Shown here: positions 23,637 through 36,179 of the stretch, one piece after another
How the letters are laid out: every line of letters starts with the position of its first letter
How positions within the stretch are numbered: the stretch's first letter is position 1
The notes under the pieces: generated by a model
Database searches by the model: none
What the model was told of the DNA's origin: nothing
What the model saw: only the letters and a program-made list of their open reading frames with translations
Translations under genes and position numbers: made by a program
NCBI GenBank assembly: GCA_025993795.1
Contig: JAMQHL010000012.1
Location: 51,382-115,381, forward strand
Length of the DNA: 64,000 nt
Direction: 5' to 3'
Source: Planctomycetota bacterium
GTDB lineage: Bacteria > Planctomycetota > UBA8742 > UBA2392

Positions 23637-26591
23637 CTACGCCGGGGCCTCTTCGCCGAACACAGCGTATAGCGGCGTGCGCCATGCGGCGCGCAGCGAT
23701 TCAATGTGCTCATCGATCGGCACCGTGCCCTGCAAGCCCTCAACCTGAAGTTGCGGCGCCTTCGTGACCTCGCCAAGTTCAAACAACGGCAAACCGGCGA
23801 AAAGCTCGAACATCGCGGCCTCATCCTGCGGTGCAATCTCCAGGATCAGGCGGCTGTTGCTTTCACTGAACAGCAGGGTGGTATCTGCGATGTCGGTATC
23901 CGTGGCCGCCATTTCCTGGCGCAGGCGTACTTTGGCGCCAAGTCGCCCGCCGATGCACATCTCCGCCAGGGCGACGGCAAGCCCGCCCTCGGAGCAATCG
24001 TGCGCACTGGCGACAAGCCCCGCTCGCTGGGCGGCGTTGACTGCCCGGTATATCTTCAGCGCAAGCGCCGCATTGACGCGCGGCGGGACGTCGCCCTGCA
24101 ATCCGGTCACGATCTCATGGTGCGAGCCCGCAAACTCACAGCCCGTGACGCCCGCCAGCAACAGCTTGTTGCCGGGCTTCTTGAGGTCGCTGGTCGTGAG
24201 TGCGTCGATACTGACCGCTCTGCCGATTGCAGAAATCAGCAGCGTGTGCGGGATGGCAATGCTGACACCAGCCTCGGTCTTGAACTCGTTGTTCAGGCTG
24301 TCCTTGCCGCTGATGAACGGTGTGCCGTACGCGCGGGCTGCATGCAGCGCACCATAGCAAGCGCGCACCATGGCACCCATGCGGTCGGGCTTGTTGCAGT
24401 TGCCCCACGAAAAATTATCCAGGATCGCGCAGTGGTCGATATCGCCGCCCGTCGCCACATAGTTCCGCAACGCTTCGTCGATGTTGCTCTGCGCCATCCA
24501 GTAGGGGTCCACGTCGCCGTAGCGCGTGTTCAAGCCGTTGCTGACGACAATCGCGTCCTGGCCGCCCGGCTTGGGCACGACCGCGCAACCGTCGCTTGGA
24601 CCGTCGCGGCCGGGCCCGGTGAACGGCTTGACGGCGCTGCCCGCCTGCACTTCGTGGTCGTACTGCCGCACGATCCACTCTTTGCTGCACACATTGGGGC
24701 TGGCCAGAATCGCATACAGGATTTCGGCGCAGGCTGCCTTGGCGTCGCCCGCGGGAATGTGCCGAGCGTGCTGTTCATAGACCGCTTCGCGTTCAATACG
24801 CGGCATGCCGTCGTGCAGAAACTTCATTGAAAGGTCGCAGACGCGCTGACCGTGCCAATTAAGATGCAGGCGCCCTTCGTTGCCGAAGACGCCGATGTCC
24901 GTGGCCTCAACATCCTCGTCGCGGAACAGCTGAAGAATATCGGCCACCTTGTGCGGCGGCACGGCGACGACCATGCGTTCCTGCGCTTCGCTGATCCAGA
25001 CTTCATGGCAGCTCAAACCCTCGTACTTCAGCGGCACGCGAGACAACTCCACGTGGGCGCCAAGGTGCTCGCCCATTTCCCCCACGGCCGAGCTGAGGCC
25101 GCCCGCGCCGCAGTCTGTCACCGCGTGATACAGGTGCAGGTCGCGTGCCTTGAGCAGCGTCTCGAGCACCATCTGTTCCTGGATCGCATTGCCGATCTGC
25201 ACCGCGCCGCTGGAGACGACCTCGCTCTTGCTGGTCAGCTCAGCGCTGCTGAACGTTGCACCGCCGATGCCGTCGCGACCCGTGCGACCGCCGACCAGGA
25301 TGATGTGGTCACCCGCCTTGGACTCTTTGGCAATCTTGTCGCGCGGGATGATGCCGACGCTGCCCGCGTACACGAGCGGGTTGCCGGTGTAGCGCGCATC
25401 AAAGTGCACGCTTCCGTTGGTAGTCGGGATGCCCATGCGGTTGCCGTAATCGCGCACGCCGCTTACGACGCCGCGCATGATCTTGCGGGGGTGCATCGCG
25501 CCCCTAGGCACATGGTCTGCCGCCAGGTCGGGCGGCCCGAAGCAGAAGACGTCGGTGTTCATCACCGGGCGGGCACCAAGCCCTGTGCCCATGATGTCCC
25601 GGATCACGCCGCCGATGCCGGTACCCGCGCCACCATAGGGCTCAATGGCGCTGGGGTGATTGTGCGTCTCGACCTTGAAGCAGATGGCGTCGTGTTCGTC
25701 AAAACCGATCACGCCGGCGTTATCCACGAACACGCTCAGGCACCAGGGCTTGTCCAGCTCTTCGGTCGCACGCTTGATCGTCGCTTTCAGCAGGTTGTCG
25801 ATCTTGCCGTCGAGCGGCATGTCGCCCAGGTCAAACAGGCTGTCTGCCTCAATCTCGTCGGCGTTGCCGGGGCCGCGCTCGCGGTAGTGCACCTTGCCGG
25901 TCAGCGTCTTGTGCTTGCAATGTTCCGACCATGTCTGCGCGATGGTCTGCAACTCAACGTCCGTGGGTTCGCGCCCCGCGTCTTCAAAGTTCTTGCGTAT
26001 CGCGCGCATCTCTTCAATGTTCAACGCAAGGCGATGCTCGACATTCACCTGCGACAGGTGCGCATCGTCATAGGCCCGGACCGCCACCTCAACGCGCCTG
26101 AACTCATAGGGGCGGCCGCGCGGCAAAGCCTCAAGTTGCAGCGCGCCTGCGTGAGATTCGTCTACGACGATGTTGCCGAGTGTTGGCGCGGCTTTGCTCA
26201 GGTCCTGCGCGCTTGGCTTGCTGGCAAACAGGTACTGGTCGGCGGACTTGACGCCCGTCGGGTTTACACCGATGTCGCGCAGCGCGCGCGTAAGCGACGC
26301 TTCCACGGGGTCCATGACGCCGGTGCGGCGCATCACATGAAACAAATGGTCGGCGTTCGGCTCGGCCTGCATACCCTCATAGACCTCGCCGATCTCGAGC
26401 ACCGGGTCAGCCAACAGCGTGCCTGCAATGCGCAGCGCGGTTTCGCGGTCAAGCTCACCCTCAATCAGGAACAGGCGGTGATGCACAATGCCGGTCGCGT
26501 TCACGCCTGCCTCGTTCAGCGTGCGTGCCACACGCAGCGACTCCGGGCTTGCCGCCCCGGACCTCGGCACCAGTCGAATCTTCCACAGCAT
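23637..26591 (-). CDS. purL: Phosphoribosylformylglycinamidine synthase, PurS-PurS-PurL fusion
   Basis: FGAM synthase converts FGAR, ATP and glutamine-derived ammonia to FGAM in purine synthesis. The 984-residue product starts at an ATG with GAGGA upstream. Residues 3-72 and 82-148 look like two PurS-type ferredoxin folds. The catalytic PurL region follows, with QTWSEHCKHKTLTG, VETHNHPSAIEPYGG, GGRTGRDGIGGATFSSAEL, DCGAGGLSSAVGEMGE and HDCSEGGLAVALAEM. No glutaminase domain is present, so a separate PurQ must supply ammonia. This layout lies between the Bacillus PurS/PurL/PurQ complex and the single-chain enzyme of about 1300 residues. An alternative upstream start at 26636 is less likely. 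Confidence 0.93.
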   Translation of the reverse strand: MLWKIRLVPRSGAASPESLRVARTLNEAGVNATGIVHHRLFLIEGELDRETALRIAGTLLADPVLEIGEVYEGMQAEPNADHLFHVMRRTGVMDPVEASLTRALRDIGVNPTGVKSADQYLFASKPSAQDLSKAAPTLGNIVVDESHAGALQLEALPRGRPYEFRRVEVAVRAYDDAHLSQVNVEHRLALNIEEMRAIRKNFEDAGREPTDVELQTIAQTWSEHCKHKTLTGKVHYRERGPGNADEIEADSLFDLGDMPLDGKIDNLLKATIKRATEELDKPWCLSVFVDNAGVIGFDEHDAICFKVETHNHPSAIEPYGGAGTGIGGVIRDIMGTGLGARPVMNTDVFCFGPPDLAADHVPRGAMHPRKIMRGVVSGVRDYGNRMGIPTTNGSVHFDARYTGNPLVYAGSVGIIPRDKIAKESKAGDHIILVGGRTGRDGIGGATFSSAELTSKSEVVSSGAVQIGNAIQEQMVLETLLKARDLHLYHAVTDCGAGGLSSAVGEMGEHLGAHVELSRVPLKYEGLSCHEVWISEAQERMVVAVPPHKVADILQLFRDEDVEATDIGVFGNEGRLHLNWHGQRVCDLSMKFLHDGMPRIEREAVYEQHARHIPAGDAKAACAEILYAILASPNVCSKEWIVRQYDHEVQAGSAVKPFTGPGRDGPSDGCAVVPKPGGQDAIVVSNGLNTRYGDVDPYWMAQSNIDEALRNYVATGGDIDHCAILDNFSWGNCNKPDRMGAMVRACYGALHAARAYGTPFISGKDSLNNEFKTEAGVSIAIPHTLLISAIGRAVSIDALTTSDLKKPGNKLLLAGVTGCEFAGSHHEIVTGLQGDVPPRVNAALALKIYRAVNAAQRAGLVASAHDCSEGGLAVALAEMCIGGRLGAKVRLRQEMAATDTDIADTTLLFSESNSRLILEIAPQDEAAMFELFAGLPLFELGEVTKAPQLQVEGLQGTVPIDEHIESLRAAWRTPLYAVFGEEAPA

Positions 26592-26698
26592 GAGAGTCCT
26601 CGCGCGCGACAATACAGAAGGCACGCCGCGCGGCAATTGCGTGGAAAGCCCTATGAAAACTGGACGGAGATCGTGGCTGGAACCGCACCGGAAATCAC

Positions 26699-27100
26699 TT
26701 AGCCGGCCTTGCCAACGCGCTGGATCAGCGCACGCTTACGATACTCCCGAAACTGGGGCGTCTCGCGAAGGGGCTCGAGGTCGGGGTCGCCGGTCATGAA
26801 CTCGAAGTCATCAAAACCGCTCTCTACCGCGCGGCGCAGGTCTTCGAGGGCCCCGCTGGTTTCGCCAAGGCAGCTCTGCACGCAGGCGCGGTTGTACAGA
26901 AAGCGCGGGTTGCCGGGCTGGAGGTCAATCAGTTCATCCAGCGTCTGCAATGCCTGTCTGTATCGGCCGAGTGCGCAGCGACTTATGGCAAGTGAATCAA
27001 GTACGCGGGCGTTGCCCGGAAACAGCGTTCGCCCGGTTTCATAAACCGATACCTCAAACTCGAGCGCAATTCGTTCGTAGCTGTCCAACGGCTTCTGCAT
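26699..27100 (-). CDS. TPR-repeat protein
   Basis: The short helical protein of 133 residues contains two to three tetratricopeptide-like pairs (RVLDSLAISRCALGRYRQA, PRFLYNRACVQSCLGETSGA) and ends in a basic segment. Such domains mediate protein contacts; the partner is unknown. No signal peptide is visible. The ATG at 27100 has GGTGG six bases upstream; an ATG at 27118 would add six residues. It is upstream of purL on the same strand with 107 bp between them, so co-transcription is possible but not obvious. It is divergent from acnA. Confidence 0.7.
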   Translation of the reverse strand: MQKPLDSYERIALEFEVSVYETGRTLFPGNARVLDSLAISRCALGRYRQALQTLDELIDLQPGNPRFLYNRACVQSCLGETSGALEDLRRAVESGFDDFEFMTGDPDLEPLRETPQFREYRKRALIQRVGKAG

Positions 27101-27315
27101 GGGGCGCCACCATATCATGATCCTTGCCCTCGGTGCAAGTTTAGGATTCGTGAGAACTTACGCACTCGCGCTGGTGCCGGCCGTACAGCGAGCGTGCGCC
27201 GCGGCTATCATGAACGGGGCAGCGCCTGGCAAAGTCGCACCACTACCCTGCGACGGCCTTCGCCGCCTCTTGCCCCCGAGCCATTGCATGTGTAGGCAAC
27301 AGCAGGAGAACTAAC

Positions 27316-30051
<2,736 letters not shown>

Positions 30052-30106
30052 TGCAGGCGGCATTGTCGCGCTGTGTTGTATACGGGTTTTGCGTGCCGAC
30101 ACTGTT

Positions 30107-30126
30107 CCCGCAACCAGGGTTGCGGG
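30107..30126 (+). terminator. Hairpin downstream of acnA, possible terminator
   Basis: CCCGCAAC (30107-30114) and GTTGCGGG (30119-30126) form a perfect 8-bp stem with a 4-base loop, about 55 bases after the acnA stop. No U-tract follows, so intrinsic termination is uncertain. Confidence 0.35.
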
Positions 30127-30165
30127 CCACCACCATAGCCCGGTATTGACTATGCGGAGAACGCC

Positions 30166-31668
30166 ATGAGAACGACAGCGACACTCGCCTTGCTTGCTCT
30201 GTTGGCGTCGATCGGTGCCTCGCAGGAGCATGAAGCGGCAGTCTGGAAGTGGGACATCATCGCGTTCGAGGCTCATGCCAAGAACCATCGTGCTCCTTTT
30301 GTGTCTGAGTTCTGGACATTTGACGGCAGCCTGTACCTGAACGTCAATTACGTTGATGGGCATGAGTTTGGCCGCTATGTGGATGACAAGCTGGAGCGCA
30401 TTCCGTTCCCGGCCAGCGCTGGGCTGGACCCCTCGGTTGAGGTGATGCTTGACATCGGCGGGAACGCGTTCATCGCAACGGTGTCGAGCGATAAGGATGC
30501 GGTCATCCGCAGCGCATTCCTGCTGAAAGCGGACAAGCTCTCGGAAATCGAATTCGTCGGAGACCTTTTTCTCGCCGAAACACTGACCATGCTCAGTGCG
30601 GCCCCTGTCCCGGTGTTCGCGGCCAAAGGACGCCGGGCGAACTACGTGTACGTCCTGAACACTAAAGAACAAAAGTTGGTTCAAGTAACCATGCCCGACG
30701 GCAAGGCCGCAAACTTCTCGCGCCACTCCCTTCTCCAGGACGCCTCCGGGCGCTGGATTGGAGCGAGCGTCGAAGAGGGGGCAGAGTTCCATACGCAATA
30801 CGTTCTGATGGGCACGGCGTTTGAGGCGATTCCCGCGCCACTGTTCCCTGACGGCGCCAAGAAATCCTCGTACCAGCGGAGATTTGCGAATGATGGAGCC
30901 CTGGCGTGCTGCACGGTAGACGACAAATGGCACTTCTGGTTTGAGCGAGATGGCAAACGCGAGGAAGTTCTTGATGCAGCCGGCAAGAAACTCGAGTTCG
31001 AGAGGCCATTTCTCCAATCGGCTGGCGGGCACCTGTACCTGTATGGATCCAGGCCTGAGCCGGGCGCGTACCTGATCCAGGGCGGCAAGCCAGCCAGCCC
31101 GCTACGGATGCCGAAGGGCGAAACTTTGAAAGCGCCCTCAATCAGCACGCACGCAGGGGTCGCTTTCCTGTGGAACCTTGAGTCAGACTACGATGTTTGT
31201 GGCGCTCCGTATCGACTTGAAGGGGACGACTGCCAGCGACTGCTGAACCAGCCTGGAGCGATGATTTCAAGCAGGATTACTCGAATCGGTGATTGCTGGG
31301 TCACTGCAGGTCACAAAGTGGATGATGGGTATGAAGTCTGCCTTGTGCGTGACGGCGAGGTTACGAGACTTTCAATGCCACCGGGACTCTATCCCCTCAC
31401 AGGACTTGCTGTTGATGAGCCTTGGCGCCCGTCAATCGTGGGTGACACCGTATTCATTTGTCTGGAGGATGGCGGGCGCAATAACTACGTGCTGTGTCGC
31501 CAGGAAGGTTCGAAACTGGTGCCTGTGCAGGTGCCTGGCTGGGAGGATCAAACCCAGAGAGCGGTGAAATCCAGGTGGCTCAAAGTCAGCGCCATTGGCG
31601 ACACGCTGTACGTTCGTGAATCAGCAGGTGCGCCGGCCACGATGAGACGGTTTCAGCAGCGCCGGTAG
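30166..31668 (+). CDS. Hypothetical secreted protein, possibly beta-propeller
   Basis: A signal peptide (TLALLALLASIGASQ) is followed by about 480 residues of repeated short beta strands, with recurring patterns such as DGSLYLNV, GGNAFIATV, ANYVYVLN, GGHLYLYGS, GVAFLWNL and GDTLYVRE. This spacing suggests a propeller built from about 40-50 residue blades. No catalytic motif is recognised. It is likely periplasmic. GC content in the middle of the gene is slightly lower than in its neighbours, judged by eye. It stands alone between acnA and the convergent M90 peptidase gene; the 182 bp after it hold no recognisable gene. Confidence 0.55.
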   Translation: MRTTATLALLALLASIGASQEHEAAVWKWDIIAFEAHAKNHRAPFVSEFWTFDGSLYLNVNYVDGHEFGRYVDDKLERIPFPASAGLDPSVEVMLDIGGNAFIATVSSDKDAVIRSAFLLKADKLSEIEFVGDLFLAETLTMLSAAPVPVFAAKGRRANYVYVLNTKEQKLVQVTMPDGKAANFSRHSLLQDASGRWIGASVEEGAEFHTQYVLMGTAFEAIPAPLFPDGAKKSSYQRRFANDGALACCTVDDKWHFWFERDGKREEVLDAAGKKLEFERPFLQSAGGHLYLYGSRPEPGAYLIQGGKPASPLRMPKGETLKAPSISTHAGVAFLWNLESDYDVCGAPYRLEGDDCQRLLNQPGAMISSRITRIGDCWVTAGHKVDDGYEVCLVRDGEVTRLSMPPGLYPLTGLAVDEPWRPSIVGDTVFICLEDGGRNNYVLCRQEGSKLVPVQVPGWEDQTQRAVKSRWLKVSAIGDTLYVRESAGAPATMRRFQQRR

Positions 31669-31850
31669 GCTTCATGCTATTGCAGGCACGCCTTCGGCGG
31701 TCTGCATGCAGGTGCCCCGGTCTGTCAGTTCACCTTGGAAAGGCTTCACTCCAGGCGCTTTCTGAATGAAGGGTAGTTTGAGCACCAAACCAGGCCGGGC
31801 GGTTGAGGCTGAGCGGGGGCCCACCGCGGCGTTGACCCGTCGTCCTCGAT

Positions 31851-32618
31851 CTACACCCACGCGGCGGGGTCCTGCCTGAAGTACCGGCTTAGCTGCCGGT
31901 ACAGGGCCGGGTGGTGCTTCTGCATCTGGTGGGCCTTCTCGAAGAACGTTTCGACACATACGGCAAAGAACTCGGCAGGGTTTGTCGCACCGTAATCGTC
32001 AATCAACGGGTCGCGCTCGTGCTCAATGTCGTCGAGCAGGCGCTCGTACTCGGCCTGCATGACACGGGCCCACTCCTGCCTGTCGGCGCTGGTATCCATC
32101 ACCGGCGCACCCTCGGTGCGGCCGTCTTCTGCATCAAGCTGGTGGGCGAATTCGTGCAGCAGCACGTTCAGGCCGTCGCGTGGGTCCAGGGCGCCGTGTT
32201 TGGCCACATCCCAGGCGACGATGACGTTGCCGCGGTCCCACGACTCGCCGGCGTTTTCCATGTGTTCGTCCCACTCAAACCCGTGCTCGTCCACTTCTTT
32301 GACCTTCACGATGAACGTGCTCGGGTACACAAGAATCGTGATCAGGTGCCGATAGAAGTCTGTCGTGCGATGCAGCAGCAGCAGACAGGCGTGCGCCGCA
32401 ATCGTCACACGAATCTCGTCGTCAATGACAACGCCCTGGCAGCCTTCAAAGTGCTTTTCGTCGAGAAAGACCAGCATCTTGCGTTTCAGCTCATCGCGGT
32501 CGGCGACTGGCAAACGCGCGTAGAAGCCGCAGTTCTGCTGCAGGTGAGACTGCCACGACGACGGGAACTCCCCCGCCATCACTCTGCCACGCCGCCAGCG
32601 TTTGATCAGTCCGAACAT
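31851..32618 (-). CDS. MtfA-like zinc-dependent peptidase (M90 family)
   Basis: The start at 32618 (MFGLIKRWRR) gives 255 residues, matching E. coli MtfA (265). The gluzincin motif is LLHEFAHQLD (H155, E156, H159) with NPAEFFAV (E216) as the likely third ligand; the family-typical VRVTIAAHACLLLL-like stretch is present as IRVTIAAHACLLLL. MtfA binds the repressor Mlc and has aminopeptidase activity; whether that role holds in this lineage is unknown. It is cytoplasmic and has no signal peptide. It is the minus-strand gene next downstream of the PlsC/AMP-ligase fusion, with a 76-bp gap. Confidence 0.88.
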   Translation of the reverse strand: MFGLIKRWRRGRVMAGEFPSSWQSHLQQNCGFYARLPVADRDELKRKMLVFLDEKHFEGCQGVVIDDEIRVTIAAHACLLLLHRTTDFYRHLITILVYPSTFIVKVKEVDEHGFEWDEHMENAGESWDRGNVIVAWDVAKHGALDPRDGLNVLLHEFAHQLDAEDGRTEGAPVMDTSADRQEWARVMQAEYERLLDDIEHERDPLIDDYGATNPAEFFAVCVETFFEKAHQMQKHHPALYRQLSRYFRQDPAAWV

Positions 32619-32694
32619 GCGGGGATAGTAGCGGCAGAGGGCCCCGCGCGTCAGCGCAGGATTGAGAACCTGCATGGCATGTTCCCGCAAGCCC

Positions 32695-34905
32695 TTAGTC
32701 CGGCTGCCCCTGGCTTGCGCTGGGTGCTGCCGGGCCTGCGCCCAGCAGCGCGGCCTGGGCGATTGTATGCACGGCCCGCAAATCCATCTTGCCTGTGCCC
32801 AGCACTGGCAACGCATCCACCTCGATGAAGTCGCGCGCTTTGGGCACAAAGATATTCGGCAGGCCATTATCCATCAGGCGCGACACCAGCACCTCGACTG
32901 CAACCGTCAACTTGACGTGCACGACTGCGATGCGCTCGCCCTTTTTCTCGTCGCGCACGGCTGTCACCGCGAAGACCTGCTCGCTGGCCTCAATGACCAG
33001 ATGCAGGGCGTCTTCAATCTTGCAGTGCGGCACCATCTCGCCGCCGATCTTGCTGAAACGGCTCAGCCGGTCCGTGATCAGCAGGTACCCGTCTTCGTCC
33101 ACCTTCACGATGTCTCCGGTGCTGTACCACCCATCCTGAAGCACCTCGGCAGTCTTCTCGGGCTTGCCCAGGTACCCCTTCATCACGTTGGGGCCCTTCA
33201 CCTGCAACAGGCCCGGCTGCCCCGGCTCCAGGACGTTGCGTGTTTCCGGGTCAACAATGCGCGTCAGCACGCCGGGCAAGGGGCGGCCGACGGTGCCCGG
33301 CTTGAGGCCGGCCTGTTGCACGCCGGGCGCGCGAATGTCAGGAGCGTTGCACGAAACCACAGGCGAGCACTCCGTGCAGCCATAACCCTCGTGAATGCAG
33401 ACACCGAAGTGCGCCTTGAATGCCTCGGCGAAATGGACGTTGAGTTTTTCCGCACCCGCTACCACAAGCCGCACACTGCCGAACTTCCCGGGCGCAAGCC
33501 GCTTCATGTACATCTGCATAAAAGTAGGCGTGGCCACGACGATGGTTGCGCCGTAGCCCTCAGTCATGTCGCCGACAGCTTCCGCATCCAGAGGGTTGGG
33601 CAGAAAGACCAGCGCCGCTTGCACGTGCACGCCAAGCCACAGCAGCAGGTTCCCGAATGTATGGAAGAACGGCAGCATATGCAGAATGCGGTCGTGGGCG
33701 CCCAGGTGAATCGCTGCCTCGGCACCTTCGATGTTGCTGAGCATGTTGAAGTGGCTGACCTCAATGCCCTTGGGCTCGCCTGTGCTGCCGCTGGAGAAGA
33801 TCACGGCCACCGTATCATCGATGTCCCAGCGTCGCACAGCGCCGACCATGCTGCGGACCAGCCATAGCGGCGCCAGCATTGCCAACATCAGCGCCACGAC
33901 GCGAGCGCCACCGCCAATGGAGCGCGCAACATCTTCAAGCTCAATGACCTCCAGCCCGGCGGGAGGCTCGATCTTGGCCTTGTGCAGAAATGCCTTGCTC
34001 GTCACGACGGACTTCAACTCTGCCTGCGCGCACGCGCTTTCCATTCCTGCACGCCCGGTTGTGTAGTTCAGGTTCACGACTGTGCGGCCGCCCAGTACAG
34101 CCGCCATGTTGACCAGCGCGCCAGCGATACTTGGCGGCATGAGCAAACCTACTCGCTGCTGCCCCCCCCAGTTGCCGCGCAGCGCCCGTGCCAGCGCAAT
34201 TGCACCAGTCAGCGCCTTGAACCACTTGACACTGCCGCGCACCGGATCCGCAAATGCAAACCCGAAGCGGTTTCGGCGGCACCCGTGCAATATGCTGAAA
34301 TCCAGCGGCTGCATGCCGTGTTTGCGCCGCATCCAGGCCTCGTGCTCCGGGGCTGCGGTAGCCTGCTGAAGTTGGGCTCGGGTCAACCCGGCCGGCAGCG
34401 CTTGTCCGGCGGCCACCACGACATGTCTGCGGCCCTTGCGGAGGAACAGGTTCCAGTACAGCGAGGCGCCGCGGTGGTGGGCGCTGCCCCACGGGCCGGT
34501 CAGTATCAGCACGTGGACCGGCGACCTGGTGTTACGTTCCAGCAGCCTCTCAACGTCTAGCACGCTGCCGGAGGCACGGAGCAGGCCACGCGTGAACAGG
34601 CAGACCGACTGGCCCTTTTCTAGGCAAGCAACGGCGGCGTCGGCAGCCGCCTGTGTACCCATTGGGCCCGCGTTGTTTGGAATCACTGTCGCCCCAAGCA
34701 GTTTCAGCGCCAGACGTTTGAACAAACCGCCGGCAAAGGGCTCGTGCACAAAGCACTTCACGCGGCCCAGCACCGCACAGACAACCAATGCATCAACGGT
34801 GGCCACGTGCGACGCCAACAGCAACGAACCGCGCTTCACGCCGTCCCGCCCCGCGCACTCGATGCGATAGAAAGGCGAAAGCAGCAATCGGATCAACGCA
34901 GCCAT
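32695..34905 (-). CDS. Aas-like fusion: PlsC-type acyltransferase plus acyl-CoA/ACP synthetase
   Basis: The 736-residue protein has the domain order of E. coli Aas (719 residues). Residues 1-190 are a PlsC/LPLAT domain with the HX4D motif SHVATVDAL (H33, D38). From about residue 210 there is an AMP-binding ligase with the P-loop IFSSGSTGEPKG, the adenine motif EGYGCTECSP and the C-terminal hinge TDRLSRFSKIGGEMV. Aas re-acylates lyso-phosphatidylethanolamine with acyl-ACP at the inner membrane. The nearby HpnA- and HpnN-like genes suggest an envelope lipid role, but substrate and acceptor are unproven. A promoter candidate lies just upstream. Confidence 0.85.
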   Translation of the reverse strand: MAALIRLLLSPFYRIECAGRDGVKRGSLLLASHVATVDALVVCAVLGRVKCFVHEPFAGGLFKRLALKLLGATVIPNNAGPMGTQAAADAAVACLEKGQSVCLFTRGLLRASGSVLDVERLLERNTRSPVHVLILTGPWGSAHHRGASLYWNLFLRKGRRHVVVAAGQALPAGLTRAQLQQATAAPEHEAWMRRKHGMQPLDFSILHGCRRNRFGFAFADPVRGSVKWFKALTGAIALARALRGNWGGQQRVGLLMPPSIAGALVNMAAVLGGRTVVNLNYTTGRAGMESACAQAELKSVVTSKAFLHKAKIEPPAGLEVIELEDVARSIGGGARVVALMLAMLAPLWLVRSMVGAVRRWDIDDTVAVIFSSGSTGEPKGIEVSHFNMLSNIEGAEAAIHLGAHDRILHMLPFFHTFGNLLLWLGVHVQAALVFLPNPLDAEAVGDMTEGYGATIVVATPTFMQMYMKRLAPGKFGSVRLVVAGAEKLNVHFAEAFKAHFGVCIHEGYGCTECSPVVSCNAPDIRAPGVQQAGLKPGTVGRPLPGVLTRIVDPETRNVLEPGQPGLLQVKGPNVMKGYLGKPEKTAEVLQDGWYSTGDIVKVDEDGYLLITDRLSRFSKIGGEMVPHCKIEDALHLVIEASEQVFAVTAVRDEKKGERIAVVHVKLTVAVEVLVSRLMDNGLPNIFVPKARDFIEVDALPVLGTGKMDLRAVHTIAQAALLGAGPAAPSASQGQPD

Positions 34906-34922
34906 GTCCCGCCATCGGGGTT

Positions 34923-34951
34923 ACTATATAACGTCGTGATGTGTGCAGCAA
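34923..34951 (-). promoter_or_regulatory. Candidate promoter for the Aas-like gene
   Basis: Read on the minus strand, TTGCTG (34951-34946) and TATAGT (34928-34923) are spaced by 17 bases. The -10 box lies about 18 bases before the ATG at 34905, so the leader would be very short. The -10 is good but the -35 matches only 3 of 6 positions. Confidence 0.35.
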
Positions 34952-35026
34952 CTCGGATCCAGCGTGAGTCTAGAACTGCACGCAGGAATCACCAATTTCC
35001 AATGTCCGGTTCACGACGATAGTTCG

Positions 35027-36085
35027 CTAGCGGCGCCCAGCATCCGGGGTTGCGGGGCCACTCCATGACCCCAGTTTCAACGGCGGCGGCGGGGCATACC
35101 CGTGCTCAACAAACCATGCCGCAGCGCGGCGCAAAGTCTCGCGCACCGGCCGCGTCGGCAGGTTCAGTTCCGCCAAGGCGCGCGCGTTGTCGTACCACAT
35201 CGGCTTGAGCGCCATGCGCACCCCGGCCAACGGGACTACCGGGGCCCGGCCCGTAAAGCGCGCCTTCAGCTCGCTGGCCGTGGCGACCATGATCGCCACG
35301 GCCTTGGGCACCTTGAACTTCGGCGCCGGCAGTCCCGTGAGGTCGGCGAGCAACTTGAAGATCTCAAGGATCCGCAGGTTTTCGTGACCAAGTATGTAGC
35401 GCTCGCCCACCCTGCCTTTCTGCGCTGCGCAGATGTGCCCGCGCGCGCAGTCAGCCACGTCGATCACGTTCAGCCCGGTTTCCATGTAGCCCGGCATCTT
35501 GCCCCGCAGAAAGTCAAGCACCACCCGCCCCGTGGGCGTGGGCTTGACGTCAAACGGCCCCATGGGGGCGCTGGGGCTGGCGATCACAATCGGGGCGCCG
35601 CCAGCCGCCAGCTCCAGCGCCTTCTTCTCGCCCAGCCACTTGCTGCGCTGGTAGTGCACCGTCAACTCGTCCAGCTGTGCCATGTCGCCTTCGCTGCTAG
35701 GGATGCCGTCGGGGCGCTGCGACAGCACGGCAATCGTGCTGGTGTGCACGATGCGCTGGCAGCCTGCCTCGGCAGCCGTGCGCAGCACCATGGCGGCGCC
35801 GCGCTCGTTGGCTTCATATATGCGGCGCACGTCGCCCCGGCCGCGAAGTGAAATCGCATTCATTCCCGCGACGTGAAAGCACGTGTCGCTGCCAACCAGC
35901 CCTCTTGCAAGAGCGGCGGCATCCAGCAGGTCGCCCTCAACGACCTCAACATCCAGGCCGTCAATCGCCTTGTGGTCGGCACCCTTGCGCATCAATACGC
36001 GAACGGCCACGCCATCACCCAGCAGTTCGCGGACAACCGCGCTGCCGATGAACCCCGATGCGCCAGTCACAAATGCCAGCTTCAT
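35027..36085 (-). CDS. NAD-dependent epimerase/reductase, HpnA-like (hopanoid-associated)
   Basis: This is an extended short-chain dehydrogenase of 352 residues. The NAD-binding motif VTGASGFIGSAVVREL is at the start, followed by VEVVEGDLLD and FHVAGMNAISLRG, and the active site HYQRSKWLGEKKAL supplies the YxxxK pair. This pattern and the overall layout are those of the hopanoid-associated sugar epimerase HpnA and dihydroflavonol-4-reductase-like proteins. It is divergent from the HpnN-like RND gene with a 94-bp spacer, which supports the hopanoid link. No squalene-hopene cyclase is in the window. The C-terminus is proline-rich (PPPPLKLG). Confidence 0.8.
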   Translation of the reverse strand: MKLAFVTGASGFIGSAVVRELLGDGVAVRVLMRKGADHKAIDGLDVEVVEGDLLDAAALARGLVGSDTCFHVAGMNAISLRGRGDVRRIYEANERGAAMVLRTAAEAGCQRIVHTSTIAVLSQRPDGIPSSEGDMAQLDELTVHYQRSKWLGEKKALELAAGGAPIVIASPSAPMGPFDVKPTPTGRVVLDFLRGKMPGYMETGLNVIDVADCARGHICAAQKGRVGERYILGHENLRILEIFKLLADLTGLPAPKFKVPKAVAIMVATASELKARFTGRAPVVPLAGVRMALKPMWYDNARALAELNLPTRPVRETLRRAAAWFVEHGYAPPPPLKLGSWSGPATPDAGRR

Positions 36086-36179
36086 GCCCCGAGCATAGCA
36101 GCCAACGTCGGCTTCGCGATTCGGCGCGCGCGGCTGTCGTCAACTTTGCTAAATCAACTTATCCGGCCCCTGACCTCGC

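Noticed and set aside
31672..31959. A minus-strand ORF after the secreted protein
   Set aside because: It overlaps the 3' end of the M90 peptidase gene in another frame, is proline/arginine-rich as expected of GC-rich shadow frames, and lacks a ribosome-binding site.
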